A stretch of DNA of 64,000 nt from Linanthus parryae (lineage: Eukaryota; Streptophyta; Magnoliopsida; Ericales; Polemoniaceae): the NCBI GenBank assembly GCA_023055425.1, contig JALGPY010000003.1, positions 16,241,001 through 16,305,000 on the forward strand. The letters are read 5' to 3'. A program made the position numbers and the translations under genes. Shown in pieces: positions 34,931-45,891 of this stretch; within the stretch, counting starts at the first letter, position 1, and the number at the start of each line of letters is the position of its first letter. The notes under the pieces were generated by a model. The model was given only the letters and a program-made list of their open reading frames with translations. It searched no databases and had not been told where the DNA came from.

Positions 34931-36691
34931 TGTAACACCCCAGTTTTCAGCAGCGACTCAAATGCACTTTCAGAGAATTCATGAGTGATTGAGTAAATAG
35001 TTTATCTGGCTAGTGTCAGAGGGGCATTGATGTGGTTATGAAGTGTGAAATGGGATTAAGGGTGACTAGTACTCAGTTAGGGCCAGATTAGAATTAATCT
35101 CAAAATTAGTTAACCTAAAACTAGTCATAAACTATATTAAAATTGTAAAACATACCATATTATGAACTTAGCCTAGATTTAGGCTTAATTCCAACTAATC
35201 TCTCCACTTGGCAACTCAATTGGTGAGGTGCCAAGCATCTAATCAACCCACAAACCCTATCAAAGCCTCATAATTGCTTATGTTCTTGATACATTCATAG
35301 TGTTCTTGAGTCATACTCTCAAATTCTATCCAAACTTCAGCCTCTTTGCAACATGCTACTACCACAGCCTCACATTAACGTGAGGAACTCACTCCTAAGA
35401 GCTCATCTCTTTGCGGGTATGAAGGAATCGGGATAAGAAGTTCATGAGCCTTAGCTTTGGTAATCCTTCAAATTCGTGTATTACGTTACAATTTGATCGA
35501 GTTGGACCTTGAATCTATGTTTCTGCAGTTGTGACGAACGTGTGGACAGCAAATTTATAGGCTCAGAAAATCCTGAATCTGCAAGTGGAAATCCAAATGA
35601 TGTTCTGTTTCTTTCTGCAAGTTCCTTATGTGTCCATGAAGTGATTTCAATACCCCATTGTTGCCTTCATGAGTTTTGGTTCATGAGATTTTCAGAGGGC
35701 TTTTTATGCCCTATTATAAACACATGCATAACTCTCTCCTTGGTTATCCGTTTGAGGAACTTGTTGTTAATGTGTGTTCACTGCATAGAATACTACAACT
35801 TTCATGTTAACTATGTCTTCCAATTCATTCTCAAACTCTATAAATCCTTCTGAACTTTGTTGTTCTTGACTGACAGTGCATGCTCTGTTTTGAGTTGTTT
35901 ACCCAATTTCTTGAATTTTGGGTTTAATTCCTTGAGTTTAATGCTTCCCTTCAAGGATGTAAAACATGTTCTAAGTCCTCAATTTGCAAGGTCAAGACTA
36001 TGTAAGTCTCCCAGGGTCAGCTATGTACTTATGGATGTGCCAGCGTTAGGCGCTAGTACCACGTCTCTTTAGGGGTTGGTCCCTTCTGAGGGGGTGTCGA
36101 CACTCACGTTCTAGTTGTGAGGTGGTTATGTGGCAGCATTATCGGATGTCAGTCTGGTCTGTACAATGATCTGGCATTTGTCAAGATTTGAAATCCGCTG
36201 GATAATGCGGAGGAATGTGGTTAAGGAGGATCCGGTGCTGGTTATATGGTTTTAACAGTTAAATTGTCTTATCAATCAACTAAACTGTTTTCTTGATAAA
36301 TCAAGTTGTCTTACTAACTCAGTGTTTAACTCAAGTTTTATTTCTTACATTACATGTTAAGGTGATTGTTCACTCAATTTGTACTGCCCTCTTCTATGTG
36401 GATCTTTGTTTTCTAAAAACTCCCAGGTGCATGAACGCTAGACGTGAAGTAGAGCATTACGTACATAGCCTTAACCTGACAATAGTCGCAAATACTTTTT
36501 GTAACGTTATGTAGATACTTTCTTTTGGTATATGAAGGCGAGGTGGTTTTGATTGCAGTCTTATTTCAAAAAAGTAGATCGTGTCGATGCATTCCTTGCT
36601 TCCGGTGTTTCGACATTCGATGCAGAGAAACTAGCTCACTCAGCTTCGTAAACCGTACGGACGAACTGGTCCGGGAGAGCGAGGTGTTGCA
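34931..36691. mobile_element. Probable solo LTR of a Ty3/Gypsy-type element, about 1.76 kb
   Basis: Begins TGTAACACCCCAGTTTTC and ends GAGCGAGGTGTTGCA, the short inverted TGTAACAC...GTGTTGCA typical of long plant Gypsy LTRs. Long stretches resemble LTR/leader DNA, without gag or pol. It interrupts the RNase H region of a LINE. Flanking 5-mers (TTGTA left, TGTTC right) do not match, so the target duplication has decayed or the ends are off by a few bases. The frames inside (35509-35853, 35857-36072) are not supported as genes. Confidence 0.6.
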
Positions 36692-36837
36692 TGTTCAAGT
36701 CGCAACAACATGAGAGATGTGTCAGGGAGACATGTTGTGCACTTGAGCGGCATGGACAACTACCATAGAGTCTCCAAAACTACAGTCAACAGAGATGCAT
36801 TGTGCATGAGTAAAAAGGAGACCACCCTTCCTCAAAA

Positions 36838-36868
<31 letters not shown>

Positions 36869-39710
36869 AAGAAAAGAAAGCGTGAAAGCTTCTGCTTCCA
36901 TCGAGGATAGGTAACCGTACGAGCATGCATAAGCAGAGATAATGTGACATGAGTGATCACGAAAGACCCCACCTCTAGGGCCAAACGCACTTGCTCTAGC
37001 AAAGGATGGAAAGAGGCAATCAGAGGTCGCTTCCAAGAGATGGGGGCACGGAATACTGGTTAGGAAAAGGCATGTAAAAATATCTAAGCCAAGATACCAA
37101 GAGAGCTCTGTGTAGAAGACACTCTATTTGCAACGGAGAAGATGCTATTTCCCACACTAATACACTGACATGAAACAACACAGTACTCAGCAAGGATCTG
37201 ATATGCTCCGTCAATGGACTGCTTGGGACCATTAAGAACAACAGAAAAGATTGATCTAGAGCAATCACACAACAAAATTCCACCATTGTCAGGCGCGAAT
37301 AAAAGCCTTTTGAGCAATGATAAATAGGGATGGAGATAGATGACATTGACGAACATCTCTGGTAGGATGATATACCCAAGAAGTTGACCCTGTAAACTAA
37401 CTGAGTACCAAAAATTATTCATAGACTGAAATAAGAGAGCAAAATTCCTCTGAAAAACCAAACATGCGAACAGCTAGCAAAAAAAGCATAATGTAGTCTG
37501 TCATATGACATATGCATGTCTAACTTTATCGCAACATTCCCACCTTGTACCTTCTTACGGGCGCCTGACAAAATTTCTTACGCCAAAACAACATACTCAT
37601 GCATGGACCACTCTCAAACAAACAATGTATGCTCCTCAGAGATAATACAAGGAAGAACGTAAGCAATTAGAGAGCAACCTAACAGTAATCTTATACGCAA
37701 AATCGCACATACCAATAAGTTAGAGATTTGCAAAAGTACAAAAGTACAAGGTGTAGAAACCTTTGGTGTTAGAACCAGGTTATCTGAAGTAAATGATTTG
37801 GGCATAACGCCCCATAAAAGAAGCATTGCACTGTCAGAGATAATATCCCAACCAGAGCAGAGGAAATGGCCAGTGAAACTATCAAGGCCTGAAGTGCTTA
37901 CTCATAGAGAAAACAACCTTACAGACCTCGCCTACCAAGGGGATGGACGCAAGAACAATGTTCCGCTTCGAAGAAATAGTAAGGGGGATAGGGCCGAGAA
38001 AGACATTACTAACAATATCCGCATAAATAACCCATGAAAGTATGAAACAGCTACGGAGCCCAAAACATACTGTGACGAATTCGAGCCATCTGACAAGCGC
38101 AAGCACAAAGATTGCATCAGCTGCCTGTGCTATCAAATGGGAGCGTGGAAAAATGCAATGTTCTAGCCACCCTCATGCAACCATCGGACACGCGATTTCT
38201 TCCTAAGGAGACACTCCTACATATATGCTTGAGTTAATGAAGCTCGAACCAAATTATACTCCTGAATTACCGAGCAATTGGCGCCAAGCTTAATTTGAGC
38301 ATCAAGACGTAATAAGTCATCCCAACACATTGCTTGACATTCCCCAAAGACTCTGCAACAAAGCCGCAAGTAGCAGCTTCAGCTTAATTGCCAAGCAAAA
38401 CATTGGTGTTGGCCCAACATTAACCTGACACCAACGCCTGACAAAATCAATGAACGATGGAAGGGAAACATCTTGTGACGACACTGTAAATTTAGCTCGA
38501 GCAGCTACAAAGGTAACCAAGAGAGGAGCAGAGTCGAAGACGCCCTGAGTCAAGTATGATGATAACGGGTGGGTAGCATTGCACAATAGCCGCAGATAGC
38601 AAAACTTGATCTAACATGCGGTATGTTCTGGTTAAACCGTTACGCTCATTTCACCGAGTATACTGATAACCACAAACACCAGCATGAGAGAGACCTGCTA
38701 TGATCAAAAAGTCTTGAAACTCGACTGCAGACTAATAATCATCAAAAACCACCTACAATTTTCTCAGAAGTAGTGATCAAGGCATTCAATCACCACCTAC
38801 TAACCACGGATATCCTTAGACATTTTCTTACACGATTTCTCCTCAGCCTGTTAGCTCACTAGTTATGACCTTACTAAGGTAAGGCATTCCAGTTCCTTCC
38901 TTTACATCGATTGGTGGAACCAAGCAATGCGCAAAAACCTGGACCCTGTGCACTATTTAAAGTTTTATGTAACCCTGGAACACCTTCTTGATAGATGTTT
39001 TACTGGAACTGTTTACTAACGAACGAAGACCTAGTCGTGCTGAGCCTTTCTTCTTCTCAAAAGAGTTTAAGAGTTGAAAAATAGCTTGTTCACTACCTTA
39101 GGCCCTCAAAACAGGGCGATTGCGCTCTCTCCGCTTCACGCTGCCTTGAGTTAGGAATTCTCTACATTGACCCTAGGACAAATGCACCCTGGCCCAGAGG
39201 ATTCCATTTCTTTGGACTCGGCATCAAGGGCTTCCGCAACTTGACAATGTTCTTGCCTGATACGCGGTAATGCAAGAATCTATTTTTTATTGAGGCCGGA
39301 ATGAAATCAAATCCTGCCACGAAGGACATCTTCCTGGCCTAAGGAAGGAAGCGCACACACCATGGAGGTACCTCAACATAGTGCTATTGGAGTCCGAGAC
39401 CGCAATTGTCAAAAACTAATCCGTAGACTGAACATGAGTTAAAGACATGGACATGTCCCACTCAATCCATATCTATGGATCATGTGATTGATTAAAGGGA
39501 AAATGAGACAAACCAACGCAATTAGCCAAGTAGAGTAAGTAGTCCATCGACTTATTGGATTCCAAGATAACAAACACCATAGGCTTATGAAGCCGAAGAA
39601 AGGACACAGTCCCTTTCGCCGCCATTTTCCATATCACTTGTTCACTCCCTAGTTCCTCACCTAAATTCAAAAACCAAGGGACCAAGTCATAGTCTCCCTA
39701 ATCTCTCTAA
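36692..39710 (-). pseudogene. Decayed L1-type LINE ORF2 (endonuclease, reverse transcriptase, RNase H), many frameshifts
   Basis: Fragments in several minus-strand frames follow the LINE ORF2 order. Endonuclease-like sequence with KPMVFVILESNKS lies at 39473-39685. A linker stretch (PTPMFCLAIKLKLL) lies at 38317-38586. Reverse transcriptase follows: GVMPKSFTSDNLVLTPKVST and LPCIISEEHTLFV at 37614-37826. The segment at 37084-37461 has the catalytic region reading FAPD where active elements have FADD, followed by ILAEYCVVSCQCISV. RNase H with GGVFRDHSCHIISAYA and MEAEAF lies at 36880-37000. The element is dead. Its 3' part continues at 34780-34930 beyond the solo LTR. Confidence 0.75.
36834..36870. 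repeat. (AAAT)n microsatellite
   Basis: About nine AAAT units on the plus strand, inside the dead LINE just beside its RNase H region. Confidence 0.88.
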
Positions 39711-40022
39711 TCAGCACTTGCAATTCTGCCCCCAGTAACTTACTCTTTCTCTAGTTCGATATTTCGCCTTATCCCTTTCGCTGCCATTTTCCATCTCACA
39801 TGTTCACGCCCTAGTTCTTCACCTAAATTCACAAACCAAGGGATCAAGTCATAGTCTCCCTAATCTCTCTAATCAGCCTTACAATTCTGCCACCAGTAAC
39901 TACTCTTACTCTAGTTCGATTTTTCGTCTTATCCTTGCTGAATCTCCACAAGAGGTCAGGACAAAATTTGCACCTTAAGCCTCCCTCCAACTTCTTTTTA
40001 TTAACTATTTTACTGTTTAATA

Positions 40023-40246
40023 CTCCCTCTGTCCCGAAATTTTGTTCCCCCGTTCCATTTTTTCATGTCCCATTTTTTTTGTCCACTTCCTTTTCTTGAA
40101 GGTCACAATATGTTAGTTTATCTAATTCGCCCTCAAAAAGTAAATGAATGTAATTGATGTGACAAAATGTAAGTGGAGTGTACTGATTACATGTCCCCTT
40201 AAATAGTCTGATTCTGCAAAGGGGACAAAAATTGTGGGACAAGGAG
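40023..40246. mobile_element. Stowaway MITE, 224 bp
   Basis: The ends CTCCCTCTGTCCCGAAATTTT and AAAATTGTGGGACAAGGAG are inverted repeats, flanked by TA at 40021-40022 and 40247-40248. No coding capacity. It lies 23 bp from the Mutator-like element at 40270. Confidence 0.85.
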
Positions 40247-40269
40247 TATTTGAGATCAGTAGTAGACCG

Positions 40270-41192
40270 GAGTTTTTCACAAATCTGGCCATGTTGGAGG
40301 CGCCAAAAACGGATGAAACCCCGGGTGGGAAACAAATACCAATCTAGACTTGTTTTGAAACTGACAGTACTACTGTCGGTTCTTGGCGTCAAAACCAACA
40401 CCCGTACTGTCGGTTTTTACCATCTCTCAGGCCAATAAAAACCGAATTTAGGACTATCGGTTCTTGAGAACCGAGTTTCGTATCATTGGTTTTTGGGTAT
40501 CAAAACCGACAGTAACATTGTCGGCTCTACCCTTAGCAAAATTTTAAAAATTTCTCCAGAAATTTATCATCAATGTTGGTCAATCGATTATCATTGATTG
40601 AAGAAATATATCACCAATTATCATCGATTAAACCCATATTATCATCTATTATACCCAGAAAATGTGGTGAGGCAGACGGAAACAGGGTGTGAGAGAGGAA
40701 TAGCAACTGAGAAAGGTTACCTCTGAGAGAGAGGGGGGAGGGATCACCGGCGAGGTCACCGGGATTCATGGAGCAGTGCTCCGCCATCTTGGTCGCCGCC
40801 CTTGGTCGGGCGTTCGTGCTTCGCTGTAGAGAGGGAAGAGAGGGGGAGGGATCACCGGTGAGGTCGCCGGGATTCGTGGGGCAGTGCCGTCTTGGTCGGC
40901 GTTCGTGCTTCGTGTAAGGAAAAGAAAGGATAGGGACTTTAAGAAGACAGAGACTTTTAAGTTGAAAACCGATAGTCTCAGTGTCGTTTTCAAAAATATA
41001 ACCGAGAGTAGGAGACTCGGTTCTTAAGAACCCAAAAGCAAGAACCGACAGTCCTAGTGTCAGTTTTTGCCCCAAGAAAAGACAGTAGTACTGTCGGTTT
41101 CAAAACGAGCTCAGTTTCGTAGTTGTTCCCCAGTGGGGTTTCTTCCGTTTTTCTCGGCCCCTACATGGCCAGGCCAGTTTTGTGAAAAACTC
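40270..41192. mobile_element. Mutator-like TIR element, 923 bp, with near-palindromic subterminal repeats
   Basis: The terminal inverted repeats start GAGTTTTTCACAAATCTGGCC (left), with its near complement on the right, and extend about 80 bp with gaps. A perfect 10-bp direct duplication TAGTAGACCG flanks it (40260-40269 and 41193-41202). Inside are many copies of the near palindrome ACCGACAGT-n-ACTGTCGGT and its variants (40361-40540 and 40965-41105). The middle has a ~120-bp duplicated, GC-rich segment (40725-40800 and 40835-40915, GGGAGGGATCACCGG). A 154-codon minus frame through it (40611-41075) is repeat translation, not a known protein. Confidence 0.8.
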
Positions 41193-41202
41193 TAGTAGAC
41201 CG

Positions 41203-42608
41203 AGCTTAACCTCAGTCCCTTAAAATATCGCACCGACCTCTTAAGACGAACCTCTATTCTAGTCATCATCACTCCATATGTGCAAACCCGGGAGAAGTAC
41301 AGGTCCTTTTAGCTTTACTAACACGTTACACCTAACTCATATCCAGACACATATTTCATTGCAGTCAACTTTTCCCAAAAGGAACTTATAACTCTGATGC
41401 ACAAGAGGTTATGCAGTAAAATCATTAAGAACTCGTCATATGAAACTTCAAGTCTATGCACTTCTAACTAGTTGTTTACAGCATCTCAAGTGTCAGGCAG
41501 CCGAAATGGTTATGACTTCTACACATTAAGGACCATCTCATCCAATCTAATAGCAATTCAATGCCCTGAGTACTCACTACGAGTCTATGACCACTAGATC
41601 TTAATCCAGTTCACGAACATCAAGCTACAGTATCCTACTATTATGTTTTGACAGTCATAACTGAATGACAAGATAAGTCAATAACTAACAAGGTAACTTA
41701 TCAGAAGCCCTACAAATTATCCTGCACTTCCAGATATCCATCTAGCAGTCCCCTCATGATCTTGACAAGAAGACATGCCTATACTTCACGGGAAAGCCAC
41801 GGTAATGTCCGCAAAGGTGAGACATAGGACCAAAAGAACACAACACATAATTATATCTACAAATAACTAGAGGGAACCACCGCACATGGGATGCTTAACA
41901 GCAAGCATTACACAGAAGCCACAACACTAAGACAGACAAAGCCATGTCTGCACAAAATATAACTAGCTGAGACAGCTACAAGATTCTAAAGTTTCGAAGT
42001 AGTGATTAGATAACCATTCTTAGGGTTTCATCGAAGCTACAAACCATGAGAAGATTCTAGATATTGTTTATACATTCTAGCTAAGTCTTGACATGACCAC
42101 TCTACGGGGAGATTTACGCTGCAGTAATATTTAGGATTGTCTAAGGACCAAAAGAACACAACCGAAAACAGATAAACACAACTGTGGCTACGAAAAAGAA
42201 GGTGATAGGCTGACAAACAGCAAGAGCCAAATTTTCAGATCCACAAGGAAGATAATTCATTAGATCCAAAGATGAGAATTTTTAATTCGTCTAAGTTAAT
42301 ATTTGAACTAATGTATTTCTGCCTCAATTTGAATTTAGATTTAAAACAAACATAATTCCTGAAATTACTCCAATCCATATCCTTCTTTAGAAGCTTCTCG
42401 GTAGAGAATTCCACGAACTCCTACAAAATTTGGACATGCCAATCACTTCTGACAAAGCTACCATCAGAAACATCCATAACCTCTGCTGTATCCACGAAAT
42501 ACACACTAGCTATCAACCGTTATGCTGATAGCTTCCGGGATGTCCATAACTTCTAGTTGGTGGATTTTGTAGCGAACTGTACAAGAAAAACCAAAACAGC
42601 ATAGAAAC
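41203..42608. other. 3' flank of the FES1-like gene, no gene seen
   Basis: No frames above background and no terminal repeats. The 3' UTR of the minus-strand gene ending at 42609 lies at its right end. Confidence 0.5.
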
Positions 42609-44991
42609 TTAAAGTTTCCCATACTTGACAACATATCCCTGCAAATGAAAGAACCCTTAGTCAAATGCCATGGAGTAGCTTCACTTAGGCGTTCACTAAC
42701 ATATCTGTCATCACAAACAATAAGACACTCACCTCCACAAGCTTGGTGATTTTCGGTTGGGATGCTGAAAGATAAAGTTTAGCTGAGTCCCCGTTCTGCG
42801 GAACTTGTTCGGGTTGCAAGGTGCCAAGGACCTTATCAACTGCCTTCTTAACAACAATTTTGTGAGCATCCTTGCTCAGACGACCGTCACGCCACATTGG
42901 CTTCACTGTTTCTTTAACAAAATCTATCAGAGCAGCACGAAAATGTCTCAAAGCTTTGGGTTCTTTCAACTCCCCATCTATTTTCAGGTCAACTCCATTC
43001 TTGAGTCTGCTCCTATCTACTTTCAGTTCCCTCCTCTGGCTTGAACCATCCTTTTTAACAGGATTTGTATTAGCTTTTGATTTCTCTACTTTTGTAATAT
43101 TTTTTATATTGACAGGACTAGAGAGCTTCTCTTCATCTGCTGAAGCGTTACTTTTCGGCTCGGTCTGCTCGGTTTCCCCCTCAATTCTAAACACATGCTT
43201 TTCAGGAAGATCCTTGCCATTGTCCTGAAGTTTTCCACGACTAGCACGAGAATAATCATCTGAAGCAAATCCAACGCTAGCTGTCCTTAAAATATGATCA
43301 CCCTCTGTTCTCTGATGCGCATTGGTAATGGATGCTTCTGACCTGGAATGTAGCTTTGAGAACTTATCTCGCGAGTTAGGTTGCTCAATGCTATCACGAA
43401 TAGGATCATAAAGGCTTTCTTGTGATAATAATCTTTGAGTTATAGGAAACGATGGCCGGAAAGGCACAGACGGCTCCCAGTCATTAGAAGAAAAACTTGT
43501 TCGAAGTCCAGTAGAAACATTGGTACGAGATATATTTTCTGATCCAAAACCAGAGAATGGTGAAGAGCTCCGTAGTAAGGAAGAAGTTCTAAGAGTCCGA
43601 GTTTCTCCAGCAATATGTGAAAGCTTTTCGGCACCAAAGGAATACCTATCCAAACTACTAAAAGAGAAGGGTGACCTTGCCCGTGCCGACACATCATGTT
43701 GTGAAAATCTGGCACTGGTAGAGACAGAAGGGCTGAAGCTTGAATTGACTGAACCAGTAAAAACAGCTGAGCTATGGTCATGCAGCATAAATTGATTTCT
43801 CCCAGAGACCATATCTCCCGAACTAGTTCCATGAGGAAAACCACTGCTTTGATACATACCTGAGCATACAAGTGAGCTACTCTCAGTCTCAGGATAACTT
43901 TAGTAGACGAAAAAACCATTCCATCAGATTAGAAAACCATCTAAATCAAAAATTCTCTTTTAACACCAGTTTTAGGGGAGGTGTGGTGGCATTACCTTTC
44001 CTTGTAGGTGACAAAGGGGGATCTGAGGAAACCCTATGAGAAAATTCCTCTTTCTGAAGAGGCATCTTTTCTAGAGAAGGAATAGACCTATCACCAAATG
44101 AGGAAGCTTCTGCCTTCGGAAATTCAGCTAGTGATGAGCTTTCAATACCATCCCCAAGACCTGATATGGAAAAGGTACTCATTAAAATCATCACGAGATG
44201 AAAAAAAAATCTTACATCCACACTCCAGAAGAACTTGTTAAATATTACCTCTAGCTGCTTCTAATTCACTTCTTTTATTTAAAACTGCCGAATCCCCCTC
44301 AGTCTTCTCATTAGTAGTCTTTTCGTCACTCTTTATGTGAAGGAATCTACATGAGCTTCCTTTTATGCACCATCCTTTAGCATAGAAGTCACATACTACT
44401 GCTGGACGTTTGTTTCCTCCACCATACTCCACCGGAGACAAACTTCTAAGCCTTGTCTGGGGAACAACAGATCTGGAAAAACTAACACACATCAAAATAC
44501 GATTGTGTGGAAAATGCAGTTCAGCTATACCCAGACAAGTCAAAATCAGGTTAGCAAACGCATTGGTTCTATCAGTTAAAAGTATATATTCGATTAACAC
44601 ACCTTCCAGGCACCTGATTTACATCTTCCCCAGCATCCGTACTGCTCTCAAGCAGAGAAGCTTTAATATCACTATGGAGGTCATTCACTGGGGTACTGCT
44701 CTCTGGAATAGTCGTAACCTCTTTTTTATTGAAAGTAGATACTGGAGATCCCTCGTTGGGGGAGTTGTTCTTAAGATCAACAACACTTGATCCACCTTTA
44801 TCACATGCTTCCCCAGCATTAGACAACTTGGCATTTGATCCACCTTTATCAAATGCTTCCCCAGCATTAGACAACTTGGCATTGCGAATATCAACTTCAA
44901 CTGGAACGTTGCTTGATGGTACATTTGCTATAGGTTTTTCTGCATTAGATGAACCTGGCATAGATTGCTCTTGGCGTCCGTTGGGTTCCAT
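42609..44991 (-). CDS. FES1: FRIGIDA-ESSENTIAL 1-like CCCH zinc finger protein, 5 exons, 644 aa
   Basis: Nuclear CCCH protein; Arabidopsis FES1 works with FRIGIDA to raise FLC expression and delay flowering. Exons on the minus strand: 44603-44991, 44249-44472, 43996-44160, 42733-43859, 42609-42638; GT-AG introns with consistent phases. The single zinc finger is C157-x7-C165-x5-C171-x3-H175 (CDFYAKGWCIKGSSCRFLH). A long Ser-rich middle is followed by a conserved C-terminal domain at about 556-644: KALRHFRAALIDFVKE, KPMWRDGRLSKDAHK, KLVEGYVVKYGKL, shared with other plant C3H proteins of this subfamily. Exon 1 has a tandem 16-residue duplication (37-52 and 53-68). The ATG at 44991 is the first Met of this exon, but a possible acceptor (TGTAG) lies 16 bases upstream with an open frame, so an extra 5' exon is possible. 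Position next to the BAC1 and DRM genes supports FES1 rather than a paralogue. Confidence 0.88.
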
Positions 44992-45891
44992 AACTTGGCT
45001 AATATCTACATGGAAGAAACAGAAGAAATTACGGAAAGTTGCAAAGTGAAATTCCCACTGAAAAAAAAGGTTTCAGACAAGATATGAAATTGCGGTTCCT
45101 ATGGAAGTTTCTAAGAGTCGCGAGAAAGACGCATCAATGACGAAGAATGGAAACCTAATCAGCTATTGATTAGGAAAAACACGAACGGTATTCGTAGGAA
45201 AAGATGACACATGAACCAGAGGTTATCACAATGTACATCGAGTTAGACATCAGATTGTCTTCTAGACCACAAAGCAAGAAATGGAAGGGACTTCATATGC
45301 ACTCTCCAAGTAATGATGTTGAACTCTACGATTAAGTTTAGTTTAAATTTTCTATTAGTAATCAAGGTGTCCGTGGACAGTGATATTGGTTGTAATTTGG
45401 AGCACAATATATTATAGATGGGACAATCTAAGAGCAGTTTGAATTGTAGGGTTTGCAGTAAAATAGAATAATTACATTTTCTGTCAACCAAGTGGATCAG
45501 AATCCTGGTGAGAGAGACGTAACCATCTATAGAATTACAAACAGAATGTATTTAAGATGATTTGGCCTCTGAAGTTCAAATATAACTGTCATTTGTTGTA
45601 ATAAAATTTTATAATTATTTGTAAACAAGAATTTAGCATTTCATAACATAAAAAAATTATTGGGTAGATTTTATTAATATAAAAATAAGTATAATAAGAT
45701 AATGTAGGAGCCACGGACGAGACAGAAAGATGGCATGAAAAATGTGGATTACGGGGTTGTTTGGATAACTTGGTGTTTAGTTTATTGTAAACTAAATACC
45801 AGGTGTTTGAACAGTTTTAGTTCTTTATTGGTTTGTGTGGGGGCCTGGTTTTTCTTGATTCTGGTGTTCAGTTTCTAGTTTCTTAAAAAAA
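44992..45891. other. Upstream region of the FES1-like gene
   Basis: Contains the presumed leader and promoter. At 45768-45800 an imperfect hairpin (GGTGTTTAGTTTA against TAAACTAAATACC) stands out. No other gene was recognised. Confidence 0.45.

Noticed and set aside
35509..36072. Two plus frames that might be genes
   Set aside because: They lie in the solo-LTR-like block and show no domain.
40611..41075. 154-codon minus frame with repeated GDPSPSLPS-type motifs
   Set aside because: Translation of the internal duplication of the Mutator-like element, not a conserved protein.
42805..43228. Plus frames across the FES1 region
   Set aside because: Antisense shadows of the large minus-strand exon, which has conserved domains and consistent splice sites.
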